Positions 1-6,149 of a stretch of 11,547 nt of DNA are shown here, piece after piece. Within the stretch, counting starts at the first letter, position 1, and the number at the start of each line of letters is the position of its first letter. The DNA comes from Clostridia bacterium (GTDB lineage: Bacteria; Bacillota_A; Clostridia; Christensenellales; Borkfalkiaceae), in NCBI GenBank assembly GCA_003979335.1, contig RYWC01000015.1, positions 1 to 11,547 on the forward strand, read 5' to 3'. Made by a program: the position numbers and the translations under genes. The notes beneath the pieces were generated by a model. That model was not told where the DNA came from. It searched no databases and was given only the letters and a program-made list of their open reading frames with translations.

Positions 1-19
1 AGATGTGTATAAGAGACAG
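1..19 (+). other. Tn5/Nextera mosaic-end adapter (non-genomic)
   Basis: The first 19 bases read AGATGTGTATAAGAGACAG, which is exactly the 19-bp transposon mosaic end used in tagmentation sequencing libraries. Its position flush with the end of the sequence shows it is untrimmed adapter, not bacterial DNA. It creates a false ATG at base 3 that reads MCIRDR into the following gene. Any protein predicted from that ATG is chimeric. Genomic sequence starts at about base 20. Confidence 0.96.
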
Positions 20-20
20 A

Positions 21-704
21 TTATATGTTTGCGCGCGTAAAATGCCGCAGGCGGAATTTTATTATTTTGCCGATAATTTCAATGTGCCTTACGGAAGTTT
101 ATCAGAAGAAAAGATGCTTCAAAAAACCGATAAATTTTTCAGTGAAATAGAAAAGTTAAAACCGTCGGCGGCAGTAATCGGCTGTAATACCGTAACTGCG
201 ATTTGCGCCGGTTGTTTACGCAAGAAATATGGTTTTCCTATAATAGGCATTCAGCCGGCAGTAAAACCTGCGGCGGCTTCACTGCAAAGTTCCGCTGTTT
301 TGGCAACGCCTGCCACAGCTGTAAGCGAAAGTCTTAAAAGACTTGTAGATGTGTACGGGAACGGCGTAACAGGTATAGTAGCGTGTCCGGATTTGGCGGC
401 TTATATCGAGGATAATATTTTCCGTCTAAATGCGGAAGATATTTCAAAATTATTGCCTTCGCTGAAAGTAAAAAATATAGTTTTGGGCTGTACTCATTAC
501 ATATTTGCTAAGGAGTATATTTCACAAAAATACAACTGCAAGATTTTTGACGGACTTGAAGGCACCGCGAACAGACTTTTACACATTTTAAACGCCGCGC
601 CGAACGATAGCGGTTTGCATAGTATTCCGGAAATTAACTTCGTCGGCGGCGATGCGGAAAAAAACAGGCGTGTATTTTACGAAGTGCTTGTCACTAAAAA
701 ATAG
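21..704 (+). CDS. murI: Glutamate racemase, 5' truncated
   Basis: Interconverts L- and D-glutamate in the cytoplasm, giving the D-Glu that MurD adds to the peptidoglycan stem peptide. The frame from base 21 gives 227 residues. It shows the family's first catalytic cysteine in GCNT (Cys codon at 183-185), the second in LGCTHY (Cys codon at 489-491), and a YFAD...VPYG segment near the N-terminus. Racemases are usually about 260-270 residues and begin with a phosphate-binding DSGxGG motif carrying a catalytic Asp. That motif is absent because the contig starts inside the gene, so about 15 residues are probably missing. The ATG at base 3 belongs to adapter and is not a start. The gene ends 121 bp before mraZ on the same strand. 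The identification is firm; the true start is outside the window. Confidence 0.93.
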   Translation, partial: LYVCARKMPQAEFYYFADNFNVPYGSLSEEKMLQKTDKFFSEIEKLKPSAAVIGCNTVTAICAGCLRKKYGFPIIGIQPAVKPAAASLQSSAVLATPATAVSESLKRLVDVYGNGVTGIVACPDLAAYIEDNIFRLNAEDISKLLPSLKVKNIVLGCTHYIFAKEYISQKYNCKIFDGLEGTANRLLHILNAAPNDSGLHSIPEINFVGGDAEKNRRVFYEVLVTKK

Positions 705-719
705 TCTTCTAAAAGAAGA
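705..719 (+). repeat. Small hairpin just after murI
   Basis: TCTTCT and AGAAGA form a perfect 6-bp inverted repeat around an AAA loop, immediately after the murI stop codon. The stem is A/T-rich and no T tract follows it, so it is at best a weak transcript end or an RNA-stabilising stem. I do not call it a terminator. Confidence 0.4.
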
Positions 720-757
720 TGGGGAAATTTTTCCCAACAAATCCCAAAAAATTCCCA
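720..757 (-). promoter_or_regulatory. MraZ-box-like direct repeats (autoregulatory operator)
   Basis: Read on the minus strand, TGGGA occurs three times, at 753-757, 742-746 and 732-736. The spacers are 6 and 5 bp, so the boxes recur about once per helical turn. E. coli MraZ is known to bind direct TGGGN repeats separated by 5 nt at its own promoter, and this array closely resembles that operator. A further TGGGG lies in the opposite orientation at 720-724. It makes 720-736 a palindrome with one mismatched pair. The array ends 8 bp before the -35 element of the mraZ promoter, where a bound ring-shaped MraZ oligomer could interfere with RNA polymerase. Binding is inferred from the repeat pattern only. 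Confidence 0.7.
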
Positions 758-765
758 TAAAAGGG

Positions 766-794
766 TTGACAATGGACAGGAAGTGTAGTATAGT
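766..794 (+). promoter_or_regulatory. Sigma-A/sigma-70 promoter of the dcw operon
   Basis: A perfect -35 TTGACA (766-771) and a -10 TATAGT (789-794, five of six consensus bases) are separated by exactly 17 bp. Transcription should start near base 801, leaving a leader of about 24 nt before the mraZ ATG at 825. It is the only near-consensus promoter found in an intergenic region of the window. It lies directly downstream of the MraZ-box repeats and probably drives mraZ and the genes after it. Confidence 0.85.
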
Positions 795-824
795 GTACCT
801 ATAAACCCACAAAAGGCAGTTTTT

Positions 825-1253
825 ATGTTTTATCTGACAGGTGAGTATGCTCACCAAATGGACACTAAAAACAGAATACGCATTCCTAACAAACTTAAAG
901 GGGAAGAAAAAGGTCTGTACTTTTCAAAAGGTACGAACAACTGTCTTTTCGTTTACTATGAAGAAGGGTTTAAACAGCTTATCGAAAAGCTTGAACAAAG
1001 CGTAAAGATAAGCGACGCCGATAAACAGAAATCGGCAAGGGTTTTCGCAAAATCGTTCAGCTATGTCGAGGGCGACGCGCAGGGAAGAATGATACTTCCG
1101 CAGAAACTAAAAGAATTTGCTAAAATAGACAAAGATATAGTAATCTGCGGCGCAGGTGAAAGAATTGAAATTTGGGCAAAGGAAGTTTACGACGTATACT
1201 TCAGCGACGAGGACGAGAACTTCGACGAACTTTTCAAACAGTTGGATATCTAA
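825..1253 (+). CDS. mraZ: Transcriptional regulator MraZ
   Basis: A DNA-binding protein of the MraZ/AbrB-like swapped-hairpin fold that regulates the dcw cluster in other bacteria. It is 142 residues, the usual length. The two tandem MraZ repeats each carry the diagnostic DxxxR motif: DTKNR at 13-17 within MDTKNRIRIP, and DAQGR at 84-88 within GDAQGRMILP. The first repeat has Asn where Gly is usual. The ATG at 825 is preceded by AAAGG (812-816) with 8-nt spacing, a good ribosome-binding site. It is the first gene after the promoter at 766-794, and the TGGGA boxes upstream suggest it regulates its own operon. Its TAA abuts the rsmH ATG, so the two are probably translationally coupled. Confidence 0.95.
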   Translation: MFYLTGEYAHQMDTKNRIRIPNKLKGEEKGLYFSKGTNNCLFVYYEEGFKQLIEKLEQSVKISDADKQKSARVFAKSFSYVEGDAQGRMILPQKLKEFAKIDKDIVICGAGERIEIWAKEVYDVYFSDEDENFDELFKQLDI

Positions 1254-2195
1254 ATGGGCAATTTCGGACATATACCCGTTATGCTCGAAGAGTGTATGCA
1301 GGGTCTTAATTTAAAAGACGGCGGCATTTACTTCGATGGTACGGTAGGCGGAGCCGGACATTCTTATGAAATATTGAAGCGCACCGCGCCGGGCGGAAGA
1401 CTTATAGCTACCGATTTGGACGACGATGCAATTGCCGAAGCTGATAAAAGATTAAAAGAATTCGGCGGCAGATATAAAATATTTAAATCAGACTATAAAA
1501 ATTTCCAAAGCGTGCTTTGCGAGGCAGATGTCGAAAGTCTTGACGGCATAATGTTGGACTTCGGCGTATCAAGCTGGCAGCTTGACGCGGAAGAAAGAGG
1601 GTTTTCTTATATGAAACCTTCGGCGCCTTTGGATATGCGGATGGACCGTACGCAGGAACTTACGGCGGCAAAAGTCGTAAATGAATATAGCCAATCCGAA
1701 CTTATAAAAATTCTCAAAGAATACGGAGAAGAAAAATTTGCATCTTTAATAGCTGCCAACGTGGTTAAGGCGAGAACCCGAAAGCCTTTGACTTGCTGCG
1801 GCGAGCTGGTGGAAATAATAGAAAACAGCATACCTAAAAAATTTCAGCAGAACGGACCTTGTTCAAGAAAAAGTTTTCAGGCGATAAGAATTGCCGTCAA
1901 CGGCGAACTTAAAGGGCTTTACGATTGTGTCGTGGGGCTTGCAAGAAAACTCAAAAAAGGCGGAAGAATTGTAATTTTAACTTTTCATTCGCTTGAAGAC
2001 AGAATAGTCAAGCAGGCGTTCAGGTATTTGGAAACCGATTGCATATGCGATAAAAGTTTACCCGTTTGCGTATGCGGAAAGGTTAAAGAGGTGGAGGTTT
2101 TAACAAAAAAACCCACGGTTGCAAGCTTAAAGGAGATGACTTTAAATTCGCGCTCTAAGTGCGCTAAACTTAGAATAGCAGAAAAAATCGTTTAA
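1254..2195 (+). CDS. rsmH: 16S rRNA m4C1402 N4-methyltransferase RsmH
   Basis: SAM-dependent methyltransferase (MraW) that methylates N4 of C1402 in the 16S rRNA decoding centre. Its 313 residues match the family. Visible motifs are HIPVML at the N-terminus, the SAM-binding loop DGTVGGAGHS (28-37), LDFGVSSWQLDAEERGFSY (101-119), LDMRMD (126-131) and TFHSLEDR (243-250). The C-terminal Ser/Arg-rich NSRSKCAKLR is also present. A CxC...CxC cluster (Cys263, 265, 272, 274) matches the CIC/CVCG segment of many Bacillota homologues. The ATG directly follows the mraZ TAA with no separate strong Shine-Dalgarno, so initiation probably depends on ribosomes finishing mraZ. Its place behind mraZ is the near-universal dcw arrangement. 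Confidence 0.96.
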   Translation: MGNFGHIPVMLEECMQGLNLKDGGIYFDGTVGGAGHSYEILKRTAPGGRLIATDLDDDAIAEADKRLKEFGGRYKIFKSDYKNFQSVLCEADVESLDGIMLDFGVSSWQLDAEERGFSYMKPSAPLDMRMDRTQELTAAKVVNEYSQSELIKILKEYGEEKFASLIAANVVKARTRKPLTCCGELVEIIENSIPKKFQQNGPCSRKSFQAIRIAVNGELKGLYDCVVGLARKLKKGGRIVILTFHSLEDRIVKQAFRYLETDCICDKSLPVCVCGKVKEVEVLTKKPTVASLKEMTLNSRSKCAKLRIAEKIV

Positions 2196-2215
2196 TTTGC
2201 GATGAGGAGTGAATG

Positions 2216-2923
2216 ATGGCAGTCGCAGTGTTGGAAAGGGACGTTCAGACCTTAGAAAAAGAGGAAGCAACCAGCCGTATAAAAGTTAATAGCGGTTTTA
2301 ACACCCGTATGTCCGAGGATGAGCAGCATAACGCCAAGATAGGCGAAATTTATGCTAGGCTTATTAATTCCGATGCAAATGTGGACGAAGTGTTAGGCAG
2401 GTCGCAGGAAGCTGCAAAAGTTTCTGCGCCCAAAGATATTTTTGCAAAACCTTATCTTGTGGAGAATGCAAGGGCAGACAGCGCAATTTGGCGTGCGGAC
2501 AGCCCCGTAAACCGCAAGGTTTCCGAAATGCAGCTTCAGATGGCTGCGGCTGACGCCGAGGAAGAGAACGAAGATTTGCGTCCGACTTCCACGACGATTC
2601 AGTACAAGACTACAGGAGTCAAAAAGACTGTTGAAGAGGGCAAAATTGCAAACACCGGCGTGGAAAAACGCGCGAGCTTGTCAAAAAAAGAAAAAATAAT
2701 AATTGCGGTTGTAGTCAGCGTTATAGTTGCTATGTTTATTTTAATAATAGTAAATTCCGCAATTATTTCAGGCGTCAACGCCGACTTGGGCTCTCTTCAA
2801 ACGTCTTTGACGACAGTAAAAGCGTCTTATGCAGGCGTGAGCGATGAGGTGAATTCGGTCATTGAAAATATCGCCGATAACGCTGAAGATTTTGCGCTTT
2901 CAATCGGAATGGTAAAGCCATAA
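2216..2923 (+). CDS. ftsL: FtsL-like divisome membrane protein with long cytoplasmic tail
   Basis: Probably the FtsL-type bitopic protein that links the FtsQ/DivIC complex to FtsW and its PBP. From this start the product is 235 residues. An N-terminal hydrophilic region of about 160 residues is followed by a Lys-rich stretch (SKKEK), one membrane helix at about 161-185, and about 50 residues outside the cell. The external part has a short heptad-like helix and ends in GMVKP, matching the conserved LGM-x-P end of FtsL-family domains. The tail contains an aromatic patch around Tyr80-Trp92 and an acidic run near 113-120. Typical FtsL proteins are about 90-130 residues with a tail of 20-50. Two ATGs overlap at 2213 and 2216; AGGAG (2205-2209) is spaced better from 2216. 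The slot between rsmH and the PBP is where ftsL sits. Family assignment rests on position and architecture, since primary similarity is low. Confidence 0.68.
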   Translation: MAVAVLERDVQTLEKEEATSRIKVNSGFNTRMSEDEQHNAKIGEIYARLINSDANVDEVLGRSQEAAKVSAPKDIFAKPYLVENARADSAIWRADSPVNRKVSEMQLQMAAADAEEENEDLRPTSTTIQYKTTGVKKTVEEGKIANTGVEKRASLSKKEKIIIAVVVSVIVAMFILIIVNSAIISGVNADLGSLQTSLTTVKASYAGVSDEVNSVIENIADNAEDFALSIGMVKP

Positions 2924-2947
2924 AATTGCGTTAATTCAAGCATATAT

Positions 2948-2953
2948 GGGGGT
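2948..2953 (+). promoter_or_regulatory. Shine-Dalgarno-like GGGGGT before a possible ATA start
   Basis: GGGGGT can pair with the anti-Shine-Dalgarno like GGAGGT, with one G-U wobble. It lies 8 nt before ATA at 2962-2964, which opens a coding-like stretch (KRINKKGFSLTVLQKRLLS) in frame with the PBP. No ATG, GTG or TTG exists in that frame between the upstream stop (2932-2934) and 3016. The match makes a non-canonical start here plausible but does not prove it. Confidence 0.4.
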
Positions 2954-3009
2954 CTATCGTTATAAAACGAATAAATAAAAAAGGGTTTTCTTTAACTGTT
3001 TTACAAAAG

Positions 3010-3050
3010 AGGTTATTGTCATTGGGTTTGACAATAACCTTTATTTTTTT
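3010..3050 (+). terminator. Intrinsic-terminator-like hairpin overlapping the PBP 5' end
   Basis: AGGTTATTGTCA (3010-3021) is perfectly complementary to TGACAATAACCT (3029-3040), giving a 12-bp stem with a 7-nt loop. TTATTTTTTT (3041-3050) follows at once. This is the architecture of a Rho-independent terminator. The stem and T tract also encode the start of the PBP membrane helix, so the element must be read through for the PBP and later genes to be expressed. The candidate TTG starts at 3016 and 3022 lie in its 5' arm and loop, and the AGAGG at 3008-3012 is partly buried in the stem. It may attenuate the downstream genes or mask a start. The T tract alone is partly explained by hydrophobic Phe/Ile codons; the perfect stem is not. 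Confidence 0.6.
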
Positions 3051-4710
3051 CATTATTTTGGGCAGGCTGTTATATGTTCAGATAGCTTGGGGTTCAGACT
3101 TGACCTATCTTGCCGCCGACCAGTGGAACAGGGAAATACCAGTTGTTGCCGCAAGGGGTGTGATTTCGGATAGGAACGGTACCGTGCTTGCCGGCAATAA
3201 AACCACATACAGTGTGTTTCTGCGTCCAAATGCGGTTAAAAATAAAGAGTACACAGCGACCGTGCTCAGCGGTTTGTTTGATTTGGAGCCTGAAAAAATC
3301 TTAGAAAAAATTTCGGGCGGAAAGGTTTCGGAAATTACCGTTGCAAGGCAGGTCAGTAAAGACAGCGTTGAAAAATTAGTTTCATACGACCTTGCAGGCG
3401 TGTATTATTCGCGTGATAACAGCCGTCGGTATACATATAACGACGCGTTATGTCAGGTTTTGGGTTTTACGGCGAACGACGGTTCGGGGCTCAGCGGTAT
3501 AGAAAAATATTACGACAATGTTTTGAGCGGCATCAACGGCGAAATACAGTATTCTACCGATATTATTGGAGTGGAAACGGAAAATTCAGTCGTAGTTTAT
3601 AAGGCGGCTAAAAACGGCGACGAAATAAGACTGACAATTGATATGGATATTCAGCTTGCCGCAGAAAACGCAATGAAAAGCGTATATTCCTCAGCAAATG
3701 CAAAAGCTGTTTCCTGCATAGTCATAAATCCGCAGAATTTCGATATTTTGGCGCTTGCAAACTACCCGTCCTACGATTTGAACGACGTTCCGCGCGATGA
3801 TACGCAAACTTTAAACGCGCTTTCCCGTAACGGACTTGTAAGCGATATTTACGAACCGGGCTCGACGTTCAAAGTCGTAACAGCCGCCGCAAATATCGAA
3901 GAATACATTAGGGGAAACAATAAAGCTTTTTCTAATTCTTATGTTTTCAACGGAAGCCGTACGCGTACGGTTGACGGAACAAAGATTAAATGCTGGTCTG
4001 ACCATTCCAATGGTAAACATTCCAATCAAACGCTTGCAGAAGCTTTAAATAACAGTTGCAACCCGTGTTTTACGGATATTGCGCTGTCTTTGGGTAGTGA
4101 AACTTTTTATAACTATTTAAACGCTTTCGGATTCGGAAACGTCACAGGACTCGACTTCAAAGGCGAAGCGTTGGGTATGCTTGTTCCGCAGACAGCGGTA
4201 AGAGACTGCGATTTGGCGCGTATCGGTTTCGGTCAGACTATCGCTGTAACGGGCGTTCAGCTTGCTTGTGCGGTAGGCGCGGCGGTGAACGGAGGAAATT
4301 ATTACGTTCCGCACTTTCTTAAAAGCATAGTTTCGGCTGACGGCAAGACCGTTTCCGAGTATAAGCCTGTTTTAAAGAATAAGGTTATAAGCGAAAATGC
4401 ATCGAAGGCGCTTGCGCAGATGCTTGAAGGCGTAGTAACAGAGGGTAGCGGTAAAAAGGCTTTCATAGAAGGTTACCGTGTAGGCGGAAAAACGGGTACG
4501 GCGCAAAAATACGAGGGCGGTCATGTCGCACAGGGAAAATATGTATCCTCTTTCTGCGGATTTTTTCCTGCGAATAAGCCTGAATATCTCGCGCTTATAG
4601 TCGTAGACGAACCTCAGGGAACATATTACGGTAGTGCGGTTGCCGCGCCCGTAGCAAAAGAAATTTTCGAAGATATAATCAAAATCAAGAATATAGAGCG
4701 GTACGAATAA
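3016..4710 (+). CDS. Class B penicillin-binding protein, FtsI/PBP2-type transpeptidase
   Basis: Septal peptidoglycan DD-transpeptidase that cross-links stem peptides outside the membrane, probably partnered with the FtsW encoded downstream. Numbered from TTG 3016 (564 residues), a membrane helix spans about 3-22. The N-terminal pedestal carries RGVISDRNGTVLA (47-59), followed by GLSGIEKYYD. The transpeptidase domain has all three active-site motifs: STFK (283-286), SCN (347-349) and KTGT (492-495). There is no C-terminal PASTA domain, which separates it from typical SpoVD and PBP2x. The start is uncertain. TTG 3016 has AGAGG only 3 nt away and TTG 3022 has it 9 nt away, but both leave almost no cytoplasmic tail. 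The frame continues upstream through a basic stretch typical of these proteins to ATA 2962, which would give 582 residues. The TAA overlaps the murE ATG by one base. Confidence 0.93.
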   Translation: MSLGLTITFIFFIILGRLLYVQIAWGSDLTYLAADQWNREIPVVAARGVISDRNGTVLAGNKTTYSVFLRPNAVKNKEYTATVLSGLFDLEPEKILEKISGGKVSEITVARQVSKDSVEKLVSYDLAGVYYSRDNSRRYTYNDALCQVLGFTANDGSGLSGIEKYYDNVLSGINGEIQYSTDIIGVETENSVVVYKAAKNGDEIRLTIDMDIQLAAENAMKSVYSSANAKAVSCIVINPQNFDILALANYPSYDLNDVPRDDTQTLNALSRNGLVSDIYEPGSTFKVVTAAANIEEYIRGNNKAFSNSYVFNGSRTRTVDGTKIKCWSDHSNGKHSNQTLAEALNNSCNPCFTDIALSLGSETFYNYLNAFGFGNVTGLDFKGEALGMLVPQTAVRDCDLARIGFGQTIAVTGVQLACAVGAAVNGGNYYVPHFLKSIVSADGKTVSEYKPVLKNKVISENASKALAQMLEGVVTEGSGKKAFIEGYRVGGKTGTAQKYEGGHVAQGKYVSSFCGFFPANKPEYLALIVVDEPQGTYYGSAVAAPVAKEIFEDIIKIKNIERYE

Positions 4711-6149
4711 TGAAGCTTAGCGATATTTTGAAATATTTACAGGTGAAAGAGGTTGCCGGAAGTTGCGATATAGAAATCGGCGGTCTTTGCGCCGACAGTA
4801 CAAAGGTTAAAGAAGGTGATTTGTTTTTCTGTTTTACGGGTGGAAAACACGATTCCCATGAGAATATATTAGAAATTGTAAATGGTGGAGCGGCGGCGGT
4901 CATATGCGAAAAAAAACTGGACTGTCCCATAACTCAGATAATTGTGGAAAGCGGCAGGGCGCAGATTGCGCGCGCGGCGCAGGCTTTTTACGGTTTTGCC
5001 GATAAAAAATTAAAAATAGTAGCGGTAACGGGTACTAACGGCAAAACGACTGTTACGCATATGCTCGCTTCGATATTGCGCTCTAATGGCAACAGCGTTG
5101 GTGTAATAGGTACGCTCGGCATTTCGTATTGTGAAAAATTTATATCTCCCGAACTTACCACGCCCGACCCCGTTTATCTGTATTCAGTACTTGCGGATAT
5201 GGCGGCGGCAGGGGTTGAGTACGTCTTTATGGAGGTGTCGGCGCACGCACTTTATTACGATAAAATTTTTGGTTTGGATTTCGAAGTCGGTATATTTACT
5301 AACTGTACGCAGGACCACCTTGATTTTTTCGGAAATATGAAAGATTATTCAGAGTGCAAAAAACTGCTTTTTAAAAACGGCAGGTGCAGATATGCTGTCA
5401 TAAATTCCGACGACGCTCTGGGTGTTGAACTGCTTTTGCATTCGAAAAACGCAGTAAGTTACGGGCTTAAAAATCCTGCCGATGTGTTCGCGGTAGGTAT
5501 AACCGAAACGCTAGACGGCACGTCGTTTGTAATAAACTTGGAGGACGACCTGTATCAGATTGACTTGTGCCTGCCTGCAGAACATAATGTTTACAATGCT
5601 TTGGCGGCGGCAGCGTGCGCTAAAATTTTAGGCGTAAAAATTGCTGGGATAGCAAAGGGACTTCAAGCCTTGAAAAAGGTTTCAGGCAGGTTGGAAAAGG
5701 TCGCAAAATATAACGGAGCGGATATTTTCGTTGATTTTGCGCATACGCCTGACGGACTTGAAAAATCTTTGAAGTCGCTTAAAAAACTGTGTATGGGCAA
5801 GCTGTATTGTCTTTTCGGTTGCGGCGGTAACAGGGACAGGACTAAACGTCCGCTGATGGGTAAAGTTGCGGCGGAATACTCCGACTTCTGCATAATTACT
5901 TCGGACAATCCGCGTTACGAGGACCCTTACGATATAATAAGCGAAATAGAGTCAGGCATAAAACCTACCGGCAAAAAATACGTTACGGTTTCCGAAAGAG
6001 AGGTAGCAACCGAGTACGCCATACGCCTTTTGGAAAAGGGAGACGTCTTACTTGTAGCAGGCAAAGGCGGCGAGCATTATCAGGAGATAATGGGTATAAA
6101 ACACAGCTATAATGACAATACAGTTATAAAAAATATTATCGGCGTTTAA
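4710..6149 (+). CDS. murE: UDP-MurNAc-L-Ala-D-Glu:meso-DAP ligase MurE
   Basis: Cytoplasmic ATP-dependent ligase adding the third stem-peptide residue. It has 479 residues in the three-domain Mur ligase layout. The N-terminal UDP-substrate domain is followed by the ATP-binding P-loop TGTNGKTT (107-114) and ELTTPDP (148-154). FMEVSAHAL (173-181) comes next, with the probable carbamylated lysine at Lys217 in YSECKKLLF. The C-terminal domain opens near DFAHTPDGL (342-350). The specificity motif is DNPR (399-402), known from meso-diaminopimelate-adding MurE enzymes rather than Lys-adding ones, so a DAP-type wall is predicted. AGKGGEHYQ replaces the usual AGKGHE. The start overlaps the PBP stop as TAATG and has only a weak ribosome-binding site, suggesting coupling. 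The usual next gene, murF, is absent: mraY begins on the base after the stop. Confidence 0.95.
   Translation: MKLSDILKYLQVKEVAGSCDIEIGGLCADSTKVKEGDLFFCFTGGKHDSHENILEIVNGGAAAVICEKKLDCPITQIIVESGRAQIARAAQAFYGFADKKLKIVAVTGTNGKTTVTHMLASILRSNGNSVGVIGTLGISYCEKFISPELTTPDPVYLYSVLADMAAAGVEYVFMEVSAHALYYDKIFGLDFEVGIFTNCTQDHLDFFGNMKDYSECKKLLFKNGRCRYAVINSDDALGVELLLHSKNAVSYGLKNPADVFAVGITETLDGTSFVINLEDDLYQIDLCLPAEHNVYNALAAAACAKILGVKIAGIAKGLQALKKVSGRLEKVAKYNGADIFVDFAHTPDGLEKSLKSLKKLCMGKLYCLFGCGGNRDRTKRPLMGKVAAEYSDFCIITSDNPRYEDPYDIISEIESGIKPTGKKYVTVSEREVATEYAIRLLEKGDVLLVAGKGGEHYQEIMGIKHSYNDNTVIKNIIGV
5020..5047 (+). repeat. 28-bp direct repeat, copy 1 (murE P-loop)
   Basis: This segment is identical base for base to 7429-7456 in murD. 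Both copies encode the ATP-binding VTGTNGKT region of the two paralogous ligases. Protein conservation explains the amino acids, but the third codon positions also agree throughout. Confidence 0.9.

Noticed and set aside
705..736. murI terminator formed by the TCTTCT/AGAAGA hairpin or the TGGGGAAA/TTTTCCCA palindrome
   Set aside because: Neither stem is followed by a T tract, and the second is better explained as part of the MraZ-box array.
2946..2978. Ten-codon open frame (MGVYRYKTNK) that could be an attenuation leader peptide before the 3010-3050 hairpin
   Set aside because: No Shine-Dalgarno precedes its ATG, its composition suggests no amino-acid sensing, and its G run is better used as a ribosome-binding site for the frame that follows. 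Noted only as a variant of the PBP start question.
3028..3056. TTGACA-N17-CATTAT, a possible internal promoter in the PBP
   Set aside because: The -35 arises from the 3' arm of the hairpin and Leu-Thr codons, the -10 matches only four of six, and it lies in hydrophobic helix codons. Not enough to call.
3957..3970. Perfect 14-bp palindrome CCGTACGCGTACGG inside the PBP gene
   Set aside because: It encodes an ordinary Arg-Thr-Arg-Thr stretch and no partner site was noticed; it is most likely a codon coincidence.
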